NCBI GenBank assembly: GCA_020852815.1
Contig: JADZAN010000024.1
Location: 62,001-126,000 of the forward strand
DNA from: Gemmatimonadaceae bacterium
Lineage (GTDB): Bacteria > Gemmatimonadota > Gemmatimonadetes > Gemmatimonadales > Gemmatimonadaceae
DNA: 64,000 nt
Direction: 5' to 3'
Shown here: positions 53,129-61,930 of the stretch, piece after piece
How the letters are laid out: every line of letters begins with the position of its first letter
Numbering within the stretch: the stretch's first letter is position 1
Made by a program: the position numbers and the translations under genes
The notes under the pieces: model-generated
Told to the model about the DNA's origin: nothing
The model's database searches: none
What the model saw: the letters and a program-made list of their open reading frames with translations, nothing else

Positions 53129-54576
53129 CACTTTGGTGGTCCTCCCACATACCAGTCACGCCGGAGGTAGTTACCACCCTGATCATAGACATCCTTGAAG
53201 AGTCGCATGGTGCTGCCCTTTTCGTCGAGAATTCTGTTCCACCTCACGTGGCCAGCACCCTTGTCGCCCGCCACGTCCGAGGTAGCCCGCGTGAACTTTC
53301 CGAGCTGGCTGAAGGCAACCTCCGCACCCTGTGCGCGATCGATGGCCTTCGCGATTCCCTTTGCAAGACCGCTAGCACCGCGGCCAACAGGCAGCATCGA
53401 CGCCAACGCAATCGCTCCTCCAACGGCATCTCCCTCGCCCACGGCACGACCGAGATCGTTCGTGCCGAGCGCCTCGGAGGCAGCGTTTAGGCCGGCACCG
53501 ACGTTGAGCGCGACTGCACCGGCTGCGCCGCCACGGGATGCGCCCCAATTCGCCATCCCCTGGAACATGCAGTCCGGCCACGGCGTGCAGAGCCCAAACG
53601 GATCGGAGAAGTTGACCGGATCCCCATTGGCGTACCCATACAGATTGAGCCCCCCCGCGAGCCCGATGGGATCTTCCTGCGTGAAGCGGCCGGTCTGGGG
53701 ATCGTAATAGCGGTGGCGTTTGTAGAGGAGCCCGGTGCCGTCGCGCATCGCGTCGAGGAGACTGCCGACCCAGTTCGGCACGTCTTCGAAGCCGCGGTCG
53801 AGGAGATAGGCTTCCGTGGTGCGCCCCGGGAAGCGCAGGCGCGGCAGGACGTTGAGGGCCGTGTCGACCTGCCCCCGCCAGGTGGTCAGGGGCGAGAGGC
53901 CGACCGGCACGGCACTCCCCGAGAAGAAGCCGATGCGTTCGATCCGCAGCGGCGCGTCGAGGCCGGAGCCGTGGACGTACATCGTGCGCCCGAAGAGATG
54001 CGCGAACGAGGGGGCCGTGTCCGACGGCACCTCGACGCAGTCGGGGTTCAGGACACACTGGGTTTGCCGCGGGGCGATCAGGGTGGTGGTATCGCGTTCT
54101 AGGCTGTCGCGGCGTACCTGGAACCGATCGCCCCGATAGCGGATCTCGTAGAGGACCTGATCGCCATCCCATACCGTGCGCTGGATGGCGCCCAGGCAGT
54201 AGCCGCCCCCCTGGTTGCACAGGTCGCGCCACGAGCGTTGCAGGACGCGGCGGCCCAGCGCGTCGTAGTGGTACTCCTCGTAGGCCTGGCGCAGAAAGCC
54301 GCCGGAGATGGTGGTGCAGTTGGGCCCGAGCTGCACGCCGCAGCTGCGCCGATCGACGACCCGCACGCGTTGCTCGGCGTCGTAGGCGGTGTACACCCAT
54401 TCCAGGGAGCCGGGTTCGCTGCGCGTGGTGGTGAGCGTGTTGCCCACCGAGTCGTAGGTGAGCAGGCTCCCGCGCGGCCCCTCGGCCTCTGCGGCACGCC
54501 GACCAGCTCCTTGGGCCGCGCGACCGATCCCCCGAAGTGGTCGTGCGTCGTACCTTGTAAATTGAGCGCTACACAC
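53128..54576 (-). pseudogene. N-terminally truncated Rhs/YD-repeat protein with toxin tip
   Basis: About 482 codons. YD repeats from SLLTYDSVGNTLTTTRSEPG and AYEEYHYDALGRRVLQRS to the core end HRYYDPQTGRFTQEDPIGLA and DPVNFSDPFGLC. A hydrophobic pre-tip follows and the unique tip ends GHVRWNRILDEKGSTMRLFK then DVYDQGGNYLRRDWYVGGPP. Full Rhs proteins are over 1200 aa; here the first ~35 residues are not Rhs and the gene meets the start region of an ATPase in the opposite direction, so the 5' part has been lost. The tip toxin is not recognised; a nuclease is a guess. Confidence 0.75.
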
Positions 54577-54583
54577 TCAATTT
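54559..54583. promoter_or_regulatory. AT-rich palindrome before the ATPase gene
   Basis: AAATTGAG and CTCAATTT with a 9-bp spacer, 5 bp before the ATG. Perfect 8-bp arms; markedly AT-rich in a GC-rich setting. Possibly an operator for autoregulation. Confidence 0.5.
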
Positions 54584-54588
54584 GCGAT

Positions 54589-55752
54589 ATGCCACGACTG
54601 CTCGCCCGCCCGGTGGACCGTGACCGCGTCTCGGCGCTGCTCCGCGACTTCCCCGTGGTGGCACTGATCGGCGCCCGGCAGGTGGGAAAGACGACGCTCG
54701 CGCGCCAGATCGTCGAGGGACGACGTGGGCCGTCGACGGTCTTCGATCTCGAAAGCTCGGCGGATCTCGCGCGGCTCGCCGACCCGCTCCTCGCGCTGCG
54801 CGAAACCCGAGGGCTCGTCGTCGTCGATGAGGTGCAGCATGTGCCCGAGCTCTTCCGCACGCTGCGCGTGCTCGCGGACGAGGCCGGACGGCGTCGCTTC
54901 CTCCTGCTCGGCAGCGCGTCGCCCAAGCTCCTGCGGCAGGGGGCCGAGACGCTGGCGGGGCGCATCGCGTACCACGAGCTCGGAGGGTTCCGGCTCGACG
55001 AGGTCGGGGTGCCGCACCTCAATCGCCGTTGGCTGCGCGGCGGCTTCCCGCGCGCCTTCCTGGCGCGCAGCGACGCCTCGAGCGAGGAATGGCGCGAGGC
55101 GTTCATCCGCACGTTCCTCGAGCGCGACATCCCCCAATTCGGGCTGCGCATCCCAGCGCCGGCGCTGCGGCGCTTTTGGTCGATGATCGCACACTATCAC
55201 GCGCAGACCTGGAACAGCTCGGAGCTCGCGCGCGCATTCGGGGTCGCGCACACCACCGTGCAGCGCTACCTCGATATCCTCACCGAGACGTTCATGGTCC
55301 GGCAGCTGCCGCCATGGTTCGAGAACCTCTCCAAGCGGCAGGTGCGTGCCCCGAAGGTGTATATCCGGGATACGGGGCTGCTGCACACGCTCCTTGGAGC
55401 AACGACACGCTTGGCGCTCGACGGACACCCGAAGGTCGGTGCGTCGTGGGAGGGCTTTGCGCTCGAAGTGGTACTCGAGCACCTGGGGACGCGTCCGGGT
55501 GAGCACTACTTCTGGCGCACGCAGGCCGGGGCGGAGCTCGACCTGCTCGTGGTGCGGGGGCGCACACGCCTCGGATTCGAGTTCAAGCGCACGTCGTCTC
55601 CGGCGCTGACGCCGTCGATGCGCACGGCACTGGCCGATCTCGGGCTTCGGCGCCTGTATGTCGTGCATGCGGGGAACGAGTCATTCCCACTGGCCGAGCG
55701 GGTGCGGGCAGTCCCGTTGGCGCGCGTCGGGGAAGAGGTCGAGGGGCGGTAG
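54589..55752 (+). CDS. AAA+ ATPase with DUF4143 domain
   Basis: 387 aa. P-loop GARQVGKTTLARQI, Walker B RGLVVVDEVQHV, sensor FLLLGSASP, then the C-terminal DUF4143 domain with a winged-helix part (SELARAFGVAHTTVQRYLDIL) and a nuclease-like end (VYIRDTGLLHTLLG, AELDLLVVRGRTRLGFEFKR). Widespread in mobile regions; role unknown (possibly toxin-antitoxin or defence related). It occupies the place where the Rhs 5' end should be, in the opposite direction. Confidence 0.88.
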   Translation: MPRLLARPVDRDRVSALLRDFPVVALIGARQVGKTTLARQIVEGRRGPSTVFDLESSADLARLADPLLALRETRGLVVVDEVQHVPELFRTLRVLADEAGRRRFLLLGSASPKLLRQGAETLAGRIAYHELGGFRLDEVGVPHLNRRWLRGGFPRAFLARSDASSEEWREAFIRTFLERDIPQFGLRIPAPALRRFWSMIAHYHAQTWNSSELARAFGVAHTTVQRYLDILTETFMVRQLPPWFENLSKRQVRAPKVYIRDTGLLHTLLGATTRLALDGHPKVGASWEGFALEVVLEHLGTRPGEHYFWRTQAGAELDLLVVRGRTRLGFEFKRTSSPALTPSMRTALADLGLRRLYVVHAGNESFPLAERVRAVPLARVGEEVEGR

Positions 55753-55790
55753 GCGGCGTTAGGCGGTGTTAGGCGGCGTTAGGCGGCGCC
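55751..55790 (+). repeat. Four 10-bp tandem repeats after the ATPase stop
   Basis: AGGCGGCGTT units (one AGGCGGTGTT, the last ending GCC) beginning inside the TAG stop codon. They contain the TTAGG word three times. Confidence 0.8.
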
Positions 55791-55824
55791 GAGAACGAGC
55801 GGCGCTCGCGAATCGGGACACGCG

Positions 55825-57618
55825 CTAGAACGCCTCCAACGCCATCCCCAACACCCCCTCCCCCCCCGCCGTGATCGCCTGGTACAACGACGCCGTCCGC
55901 GGCAGCATCCGCTCGAAATAGAAACGCGCCACCGCCAGCTTGGCCTCGTAATGCACGGCCGGGAACGCCCCGCCAGCTGCCAGCTTCTCGCTCGCCACGC
56001 GCGCGGTGCGCAGCCACTGGTGCCCTAACGCCACGTAGCCAAACAGGTGCAGGTACTCGCTCGCCGCCGCTCCCGCCTCGTCGGCGTTGGCCGCCGCGCG
56101 TTGGGCAATGAACGCGGTCGCCTTCTGCAGCGCACCCGCCGCCTTGGCCAGCGCTGCCACGTGCGGCGCCAGCGAGGCCACCTTCCCCGCCGCCTCGAGC
56201 TCGGCGGCGACGATGGCCGCGTAACGCTGCAGCAACCGCCCCTTCCCCTCGGGGAGCTTGCGCCCCACCAGGTCGAGCGCCTGCACGTGGTTGGTCCCCT
56301 CGTAGATCATCCCGATGCGCGCGTCGCGCACGAACTGCTCCATCCCCCACTCGCGGATGTAGCCGTGACCGCCGTACAGCTGCAATCCGATGTTGGTGGT
56401 GTCGAACGCCAGGTCGGTGAAGAACGCCTTGATGACCGGCGTGAGCAACGCCACCAGGTCGGCCGCCTCGGCGCGAGCGGCCTCGTCGGGGTCGCGCGTC
56501 TCCTGGTCGATCAGCATCCCCGTCCACGCCGACAGCGCCCGTGCCCCCTCGATGAACGCCCGCATCTGCAGCAGCGACCGCCGCGTCTCGGCGTGCACGA
56601 TGATCGGGTCGGCCGGCCCCTCGGGGTTCTTCGCCCCGGTCAGCGATCGCCCCTGCAACCGTTCACGCGCGTAGGTGACGGCGTTGCCATACGAGTTCCC
56701 CGCCAGCCCCAACCCCTGGATGCCGACGCCGAGCCGCGCCGAGTTCATCATCGTGAACATCGCGCGCATCCCCTTGCCCTCCTCGCCCACGAGGTAGCCC
56801 ACCGCGCCGTCGAAGTTGAGGACGCACGTCGCCGACCCCTTGATCCCCATCTTGTGCTCGATGGAGCCGCAGGTGACGGCGTTGCGCACGCCTAACGAAC
56901 CGTCGGGGTTGGGGATGAACTTGGGGACGAGGAACATCGAGATCCCCTTGGTTCCCGCCGCCGCCCCGGGGAGCTTGGCCAGGACGAGGTGGACGATGTT
57001 CTCGGTGAGGTCGTGCTCCCCCGCGGTGATGAAGATCTTCTGCCCCGTCACCCGATAAGTGCCGTCGTCCAGCTGCTGTGCCCGGGTGCGGATCATCCCC
57101 AGGTCGGTCCCCGCGTGCGCCTCCGTCAGGCACATCGTCCCGCACCACTCGCCACTCGTCAGGCGCGGGAGGTAGAAGTGCCGCAGCTCCTCGCTCCCGT
57201 GCCTGTGAATCGCCTCGTACGCCCCCTGCGTGAGCCCCGGATACATCGCGATCGAGAGGTTCGACCCCACCACCATCTCGTCCACCAAATAGCGCAGCGT
57301 CAGGGGGAGCCCCTGCCCGCCGTGTTCAGGATCGGCGGCCAGCCCGATCCACCCGCCGTCGGCGTACTGCTTGTAGGCCTCCTTGAACCCCTTCGGCGTG
57401 CGCACCACGCCGTTCTCCCAGGTGCAACCCTCGGCGTCGCCCGAGGCGTTGATGGGGGAGAGGACCTCCTCGCAGAACTTCCCCGCCTCCTCGATCACCG
57501 AAAGCACGAGGTCGGGAGTGACGTCGGCGTATTCCTTGTAGGCGAGAATCGAGGCGACATCGTAGAGTTCCGTCAGGATGAACCGGAAGTCGTCGACTGG
57601 AGCGCGATAGGAAGGCAT
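55825..57618 (-). CDS. Acyl-CoA dehydrogenase, long DmdC-like form
   Basis: 597 aa. Opening MPSYRAPVDDFRFILTELYD and FCEEVLSPINASGDAEG are typical of the ~600-aa acyl-CoA dehydrogenases of the DmdC/AidB-like group. Core: CLTEAHAGTDLG, YRVTGQKIFITAGEHDL, QLYGGHGYIREWGMEQFVRD, RIGMIYEGTNHVQALDLVGR (catalytic Glu region). FAD enzyme acting on an acyl-CoA of unknown chain. Stand-alone gene. Confidence 0.92.
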   Translation of the reverse strand: MPSYRAPVDDFRFILTELYDVASILAYKEYADVTPDLVLSVIEEAGKFCEEVLSPINASGDAEGCTWENGVVRTPKGFKEAYKQYADGGWIGLAADPEHGGQGLPLTLRYLVDEMVVGSNLSIAMYPGLTQGAYEAIHRHGSEELRHFYLPRLTSGEWCGTMCLTEAHAGTDLGMIRTRAQQLDDGTYRVTGQKIFITAGEHDLTENIVHLVLAKLPGAAAGTKGISMFLVPKFIPNPDGSLGVRNAVTCGSIEHKMGIKGSATCVLNFDGAVGYLVGEEGKGMRAMFTMMNSARLGVGIQGLGLAGNSYGNAVTYARERLQGRSLTGAKNPEGPADPIIVHAETRRSLLQMRAFIEGARALSAWTGMLIDQETRDPDEAARAEAADLVALLTPVIKAFFTDLAFDTTNIGLQLYGGHGYIREWGMEQFVRDARIGMIYEGTNHVQALDLVGRKLPEGKGRLLQRYAAIVAAELEAAGKVASLAPHVAALAKAAGALQKATAFIAQRAAANADEAGAAASEYLHLFGYVALGHQWLRTARVASEKLAAGGAFPAVHYEAKLAVARFYFERMLPRTASLYQAITAGGEGVLGMALEAF

Positions 57619-57676
57619 GAGCGCAACCTGGAATCGTGTGGAGTGCCTGACGCAAGATACTGCGGGGCGGAGATGG

Positions 57677-59377
57677 GTGCGCATCGCCTCCGCTGCCGCC
57701 CGCGCCGCGCTCGCCGCGCTCGTCACCGTCACGGCGTGCGTGCAGTCGCCCTTTCCGCCTATCGGGGGGACGCCCAGCGAACAGTTGGGGCGGCTCGAGA
57801 CGCTGTACGCCGATACGCGCGACCTCTACTTCCAGATCTACGTCACCGACGCGCGCTTGAGCGGGACCAACGAGCGCGGCGTCTCGATCGCCGAGATGCG
57901 GCGCGCCCACCAGGCACTCCGCGAGCGCCTCACCGAGTCGCTCCAGGCGCTCGATCCCGACGCATTCCGCGGTGAGGACCGGGAGGCGATCAGGACGATG
58001 CTGCGCCAGCTCGAGCAGTCGTCCTCCATCGAGCAGGGCGCTTCGTCGTCAGCGGCCGCGGAGGGGGAACGCACCCGCGCGCAGTGCGACGAGCCGCCAG
58101 CGAGGCTTGCGGCCGGCGACTCCGGCTACCTCCGCCTGTCGGAGCGCATCTATATGTGCTACGGCGCCGAGGCGCGCCGGGTGGTGACGCCGAGCGACAC
58201 GACCGATCGCCTCACCGTGCTCGGCCGGCTGGGAACGGAGCCTTCGAGCGAGAAGCGGCGTGCGCTCTTTCTCTCGCTCGCCCCGGTGTGGAAGACGATG
58301 GCCGGCGACGGCACGAGCGCCTCCCCCTATCGTACCCTTCTCCCGCTCAGCGCCGCGCAATGGCGGCGCGACGGCTCTCCCATCGCTGCCGCCGCGCGCT
58401 CGTTGGGAATGGAGCCGGCTGCGGTGGAATCGACGCTCGTGCGCGTGCTGCGCGCCTGGCGCGACCACACGCCTTCAGCGCGCGTGGAGCCGTGGGACTG
58501 GTACTACGACAACGGCGCCGCCGCGCGCATCCTGTCGCCAGCGATTCCGCGCAGCGCGCTGCGCGACATCAACGACGCCTTCTATCGCGACCAGGGGGCC
58601 GACCCTTCGGTCCTCAACATCCACTACGACCTCGACGCGCGCGACGGCAAGACGCCGGTCGCCTTCACGCAGTTTGGCAAGGCGGCGCGCCTCAAGCGCG
58701 GGCGCTACGGCGAGAGCGAGGCCTGGGTCTTTGCCACGTACCGCACCGGGGGCTTCGACAACCTCGTTGAACTCCTGCACGAGACCGGGCACGCCATTCA
58801 TGTCAGCGGCGTTGCCACGCGCCCGGCCTTTGCCGACTGGCCCGACGCCGACCCCGTCACCGAGGCGCTGGGCGACCTGCTGGCGCTCGACGCCTACGAC
58901 GCGCCCTGGCAGCAGCGCTACTTGCATCTGACGGCACCGGTCGCCGCCTCGTTGCGCGCGAAGTACGCCGCCATTGCCCTCGACGTCGCCTGGGCGCTGC
59001 TGGAGCTGCGCCTGCACGCCGACCCTACGCGCGAGCCTAACGCCGAGTGGGCGGCCATCACGAGCGAGTACCTCCACATCGTCCCGCACCCCGAGTGGGG
59101 GTGGTGGGCGATGCGCGGACAGCTCGTCGACTCGCCGGGCTACATGATGAACTACGCGCTGGGGGCGCTGGTCACGGCGCAGTTGCGCCAGCGCATCCGC
59201 GACCAACGCGGTCCCTTCTCCACGCCGGACAGGAAGCGCTACGACTGGCTCTCCGACCACATCTATCGCTTTGGGCTGTCGCGTCCGGCGCGCGAGGTGC
59301 TGGACGACGTGCTGGGGAAGCCGTTAGGCGTTGATGCGCTGGTGAACGACATGCGGCGGTTGGCGACGCCGGGGTAG
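57677..59377 (+). CDS. M3-like zinc metallopeptidase lipoprotein
   Basis: 566 aa from the GTG with GGAG 6 nt upstream, giving RIASAAARAALAALVTVTAC (lipobox). Zinc motif LLHETGHAIHV near residue 370, preceded by VFATYRTGG and followed by EALGDLLALDAYD (third ligand). Helical architecture like oligopeptidase (M3/M2) families. An earlier in-frame ATG at 57617 shares bases with the acyl-CoA dehydrogenase start on the other strand, which makes it less likely. Confidence 0.75.
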   Translation: MRIASAAARAALAALVTVTACVQSPFPPIGGTPSEQLGRLETLYADTRDLYFQIYVTDARLSGTNERGVSIAEMRRAHQALRERLTESLQALDPDAFRGEDREAIRTMLRQLEQSSSIEQGASSSAAAEGERTRAQCDEPPARLAAGDSGYLRLSERIYMCYGAEARRVVTPSDTTDRLTVLGRLGTEPSSEKRRALFLSLAPVWKTMAGDGTSASPYRTLLPLSAAQWRRDGSPIAAAARSLGMEPAAVESTLVRVLRAWRDHTPSARVEPWDWYYDNGAAARILSPAIPRSALRDINDAFYRDQGADPSVLNIHYDLDARDGKTPVAFTQFGKAARLKRGRYGESEAWVFATYRTGGFDNLVELLHETGHAIHVSGVATRPAFADWPDADPVTEALGDLLALDAYDAPWQQRYLHLTAPVAASLRAKYAAIALDVAWALLELRLHADPTREPNAEWAAITSEYLHIVPHPEWGWWAMRGQLVDSPGYMMNYALGALVTAQLRQRIRDQRGPFSTPDRKRYDWLSDHIYRFGLSRPAREVLDDVLGKPLGVDALVNDMRRLATPG

Positions 59378-59477
59378 GCCAGGCGTCGCGAGCCATGTCG
59401 GTTACGCTTGCGCTCGTCAGGGACGAACTATTGACGACACCGCTCCGGGACATCCATCGTTCGGCGGAGGTGAACCA

Positions 59478-59939
59478 ATGATCAAGCCACAAGAACTCTC
59501 CCGGTGCTTTGCCATGCTGATGGTGCTGGCTGCGTGCAGCAGTCCGACCAATACTGATGGTGTGCGTCTGAGGCTCGAAGTGGAGTCGTCCGTGCAGGTT
59601 GTCGACAGTATCGCGGTCCGAGCGGTTGTGACCAACAGCACGGGGCGACAACTCGCGATCGGTAGCGAATCATCACCACCAATCGTGAACGTTGAAGTGA
59701 GGCGGTCAGACGGACGGCTGGTGTGGAACCGCGTGCCGCCGACAGCCATGATTGGCGGTCCGCCAACCACCGTTCGATTGGTGCCGGAACAGGAGTGGGT
59801 GATTCCCGTTGTGTGGAGGCTTGTGGACGACACCGGTCTTCGGGTGCAGCCGGGCGAGTACACGATGAGAGCAGTCCTCCGTCTCGATGGAAGTCAGGTC
59901 CGCTCCCAGGACGCTCGGGTGGTAGTGACGCCGTCGTAG
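59478..59939 (+). CDS. BsuPI-like lipoprotein
   Basis: 153 aa. GGAGG 8 nt upstream. Signal to AACSS (lipobox). One beta-sandwich: LRLEVESSVQVVDSIAVRAV, VNVEVRRSDGRLVWNRVPP, LRVQPGEYTMRAVLRLDG. Same fold type as 22841. Codon use is less GC-biased than the core. Confidence 0.65.
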   Translation: MIKPQELSRCFAMLMVLAACSSPTNTDGVRLRLEVESSVQVVDSIAVRAVVTNSTGRQLAIGSESSPPIVNVEVRRSDGRLVWNRVPPTAMIGGPPTTVRLVPEQEWVIPVVWRLVDDTGLRVQPGEYTMRAVLRLDGSQVRSQDARVVVTPS

Positions 59940-60139
59940 GGGGCGCAGTGCTGACTACTCCGATGCCCGTGCCGGCCGATGCTCGAGCACGTTGCGAGCG
60001 AGGAATCAATCCGTGATGCAGCGCGTCACCTTCGTTCCAGTCGCGCCTGTACGTTCGTGGTGAACGTCCGGAAGTATCCGAGATTCGACAAGGTTCATAA
60101 CTGCCGCGTGGTGTAGGGTATCTATCTGAGGAAATCAGA

Positions 60140-60586
60140 ATGAATTCCAACGCAGCACTGATTGTTACTGCGATGATCTCGCTTCCTTGGGTTACGTCAG
60201 TCAGAACGGGAACGGTGGCGCCGTCTTATACTTGCGCGAGCTCAACGTCGGTGCCGTCGGTGGCATTGAAGAACTACGCCGTGAGGCTTGTCACTGCGTC
60301 ATCTGACACAGCATTAGTCGCGCAACGTGTCGCATATGGCTTGCCCTCTGGGACGGCGAACACTGTGTCGATCATCACTACTCTCGCAACCTGCAAGAGT
60401 GCGGGCGCTGCATATCATTCCCTGCTTTACAAGGCGGGCGGTATTGCGCCGAATAGAGCGATGGTAGTCATCAAGGTTGGCAACACTCGCTACATCCTTT
60501 TAGACCCAAGCGAGAAGCGAGGTGAGTTCCAGGTGAATGTTGTCACCGATGCGCAATGGGCTTCTGTTGCGATGTTCACGTCCTAA
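60140..60586 (+). CDS. Hypothetical secreted protein
   Basis: 148 aa with AGGAAA upstream. A hydrophobic N-terminus (NSNAALIVTAMISLPWVTS) could be a signal peptide. The rest (YAVRLVTASSDTALVAQRVA; MVVIKVGNTRYILLDPSEKR) suggests a small alpha/beta domain with two cysteines. No family known to me. The gap of 200 bp before it shows no gene. Low-GC codon use suggests transfer. Confidence 0.55.
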   Translation: MNSNAALIVTAMISLPWVTSVRTGTVAPSYTCASSTSVPSVALKNYAVRLVTASSDTALVAQRVAYGLPSGTANTVSIITTLATCKSAGAAYHSLLYKAGGIAPNRAMVVIKVGNTRYILLDPSEKRGEFQVNVVTDAQWASVAMFTS

Positions 60587-60701
60587 CGCGGGCCGTCGGA
60601 AGAGCGTTTCTTGGTTGGATGTGTCCACATGGGTCTCCGTCGGTTCTGCCTCAGTTGAAAGGCGACGGCCAGCCGCTCTATCCCGTGCGCCCGGAGGTTT
60701 C

Positions 60702-60797
60702 ATGAGTTGACCGACCAGCAAGCAGAAGGCACGCCGGCTGTTCACGCCGGAGGACAAGGCGACGATCCTGCGGCGCCATCTCGTCGACAAGGTCCCC
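60702..60797 (+). pseudogene. Remnant of an IS transposase OrfA N-terminus
   Basis: Reads ATG AGT TGA, then KQKARRLFTPEDKATILRRH followed by LVDKV. This matches the opening HTH of IS3-type OrfA proteins (RRxFTPEEKVAILRRHLxEKV). It has a stop at codon 3 and ends abruptly, so it is a dead fragment. Confidence 0.6.
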
Positions 60798-60920
60798 CCA
60801 CCGGTCTCATTCTCGCTGACCCGGGACAGATCCTTTCAACGAGAGTCCGCGTTGAAAACGACATCTGAAGCCGAGCGCGCGCGACAAAGGCTACGGAAGC
60901 GCTCGCGGAGAGAACTCGAT

Positions 60921-61292
60921 ATGACTATGTTCCGCCCACATGTGCCGTGCAGGCTCGGCAAGTCCGTGCTGGTCGCAATCGTGACGTGGCAATGCCTGGG
61001 TTGTGGCGATTCGAGCGTGACATCAGCGCCGTGCCCCAGACCTTCATTCACGCTCGTGCCGGCGCTCGATACGCTCGTCATCGGTGCGCGCCGAACGTTC
61101 GCCGTAGGACCGGAGCTCTCCCCGACGCATGGAGTCGTCAGGTGGACGACTTCAGACCCCAAGGTCGTGACCGTTGACCAGTCTGGCGTGGCGATGGCGA
61201 TGTCGTCCGGGCGTGTGGAGCTGCGGGCGATCGACGCAGGGTCGCCAGCGAACTGCCCGGACCAGTGGTACGGAGCACTCGTCGTTCGCTGA
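60921..61292 (+). CDS. Small lipoprotein with bacterial Ig-like (Big_2) domain
   Basis: 123 aa. Signal SVLVAIVTWQCLGC with lipobox. The mature part has VVRWTTSDPKVVTVDQSGVA then MAMSSGRVELRAI, the group-2 Ig-like motif. The start at 60927 is equally possible. Upstream coding potential from 60852 probably belongs to debris of the IS region. Confidence 0.65.
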   Translation: MTMFRPHVPCRLGKSVLVAIVTWQCLGCGDSSVTSAPCPRPSFTLVPALDTLVIGARRTFAVGPELSPTHGVVRWTTSDPKVVTVDQSGVAMAMSSGRVELRAIDAGSPANCPDQWYGALVVR

Positions 61293-61317
61293 GGCAGTCG
61301 TTAGGCGATACGGCACC

Positions 61318-61929
61318 TCACCGCCCTTCCAGCCGCGCCTTCACGTCCTTGAGGATCCGCGCCTCGAGCAACCCCGTCGAGCCGCACGCCGACGGCGCGG
61401 TCGACACACCGCTCATGTCCTGCGCCTCCGCCGTGAGACCGGTCCCCACGAGCGACTTCCCTTCGCCCGCCGGCTGCACGAACGTCACCATCGCCACCTG
61501 CAACCGCCACTGGTCGGCGTTGGGGCCGGTGATTCCCTGGCCGCAGTTGAGGTACGTCGAGAGCAACGCCCCGCCCAGTGCGTTGTTGGCGCGCATGCGC
61601 AGCGTCCCCAACTGCCCCGCCGACGAATCGCTCCAGTCACGCGGAATCTTGAGCGCGGCGTACGCGGCACGCACCGCCGCAAACACCTGCGCACTCGGCG
61701 CCGCAACGGTATCGCGCGTGCTGACCAGCGTGTCCAGGAAGACCTCGACCGGGTACGAGCGGAACTTCACGTGCGGGCGCGCGGGCCGGCCCTGCGCCTG
61801 CACCGCGCCACTCGAGACTAAGCACGCGAGCATTCCGGCGAGCGCGCTCACCAACCGCGAACGGCGCGCCCCCCGCGCACAACGCGTCCACCGCGCACGG
61901 CCCGTCCACCAGCCTCGAAGTCCTTCCAT
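61318..61929 (-). CDS. Secreted protein of unknown function
   Basis: 203 aa. A long basic N-region (RARWTRCARGARRSRL), hydrophobic SALAGMLACLVSSGAVQAQG (signal peptide). Mature part: VAAPSAQVFAAVRAAYAALK, MRANNALGGALLSTYLNCGQ, TFVQPAGEGKSLVGTGLTAE. No family recognised. It starts 1 bp after the M14 gene stop, so co-transcribed. Confidence 0.6.
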   Translation of the reverse strand: MEGLRGWWTGRARWTRCARGARRSRLVSALAGMLACLVSSGAVQAQGRPARPHVKFRSYPVEVFLDTLVSTRDTVAAPSAQVFAAVRAAYAALKIPRDWSDSSAGQLGTLRMRANNALGGALLSTYLNCGQGITGPNADQWRLQVAMVTFVQPAGEGKSLVGTGLTAEAQDMSGVSTAPSACGSTGLLEARILKDVKARLEGR

Positions 61930-61930
61930 C

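Noticed and set aside
57617-57676. ATG at 57617 as start of the M3-like peptidase
   Set aside because: It shares CATG with the divergent acyl-CoA dehydrogenase start and would put about 20 polar residues before the signal peptide. GTG at 57677 gives a clean lipoprotein signal.
60852-60920. Extended N-terminus of the Ig-like lipoprotein
   Set aside because: The Arg/Lys-rich stretch precedes a good signal peptide and lies next to the IS remnant. It is more likely untranslated debris.
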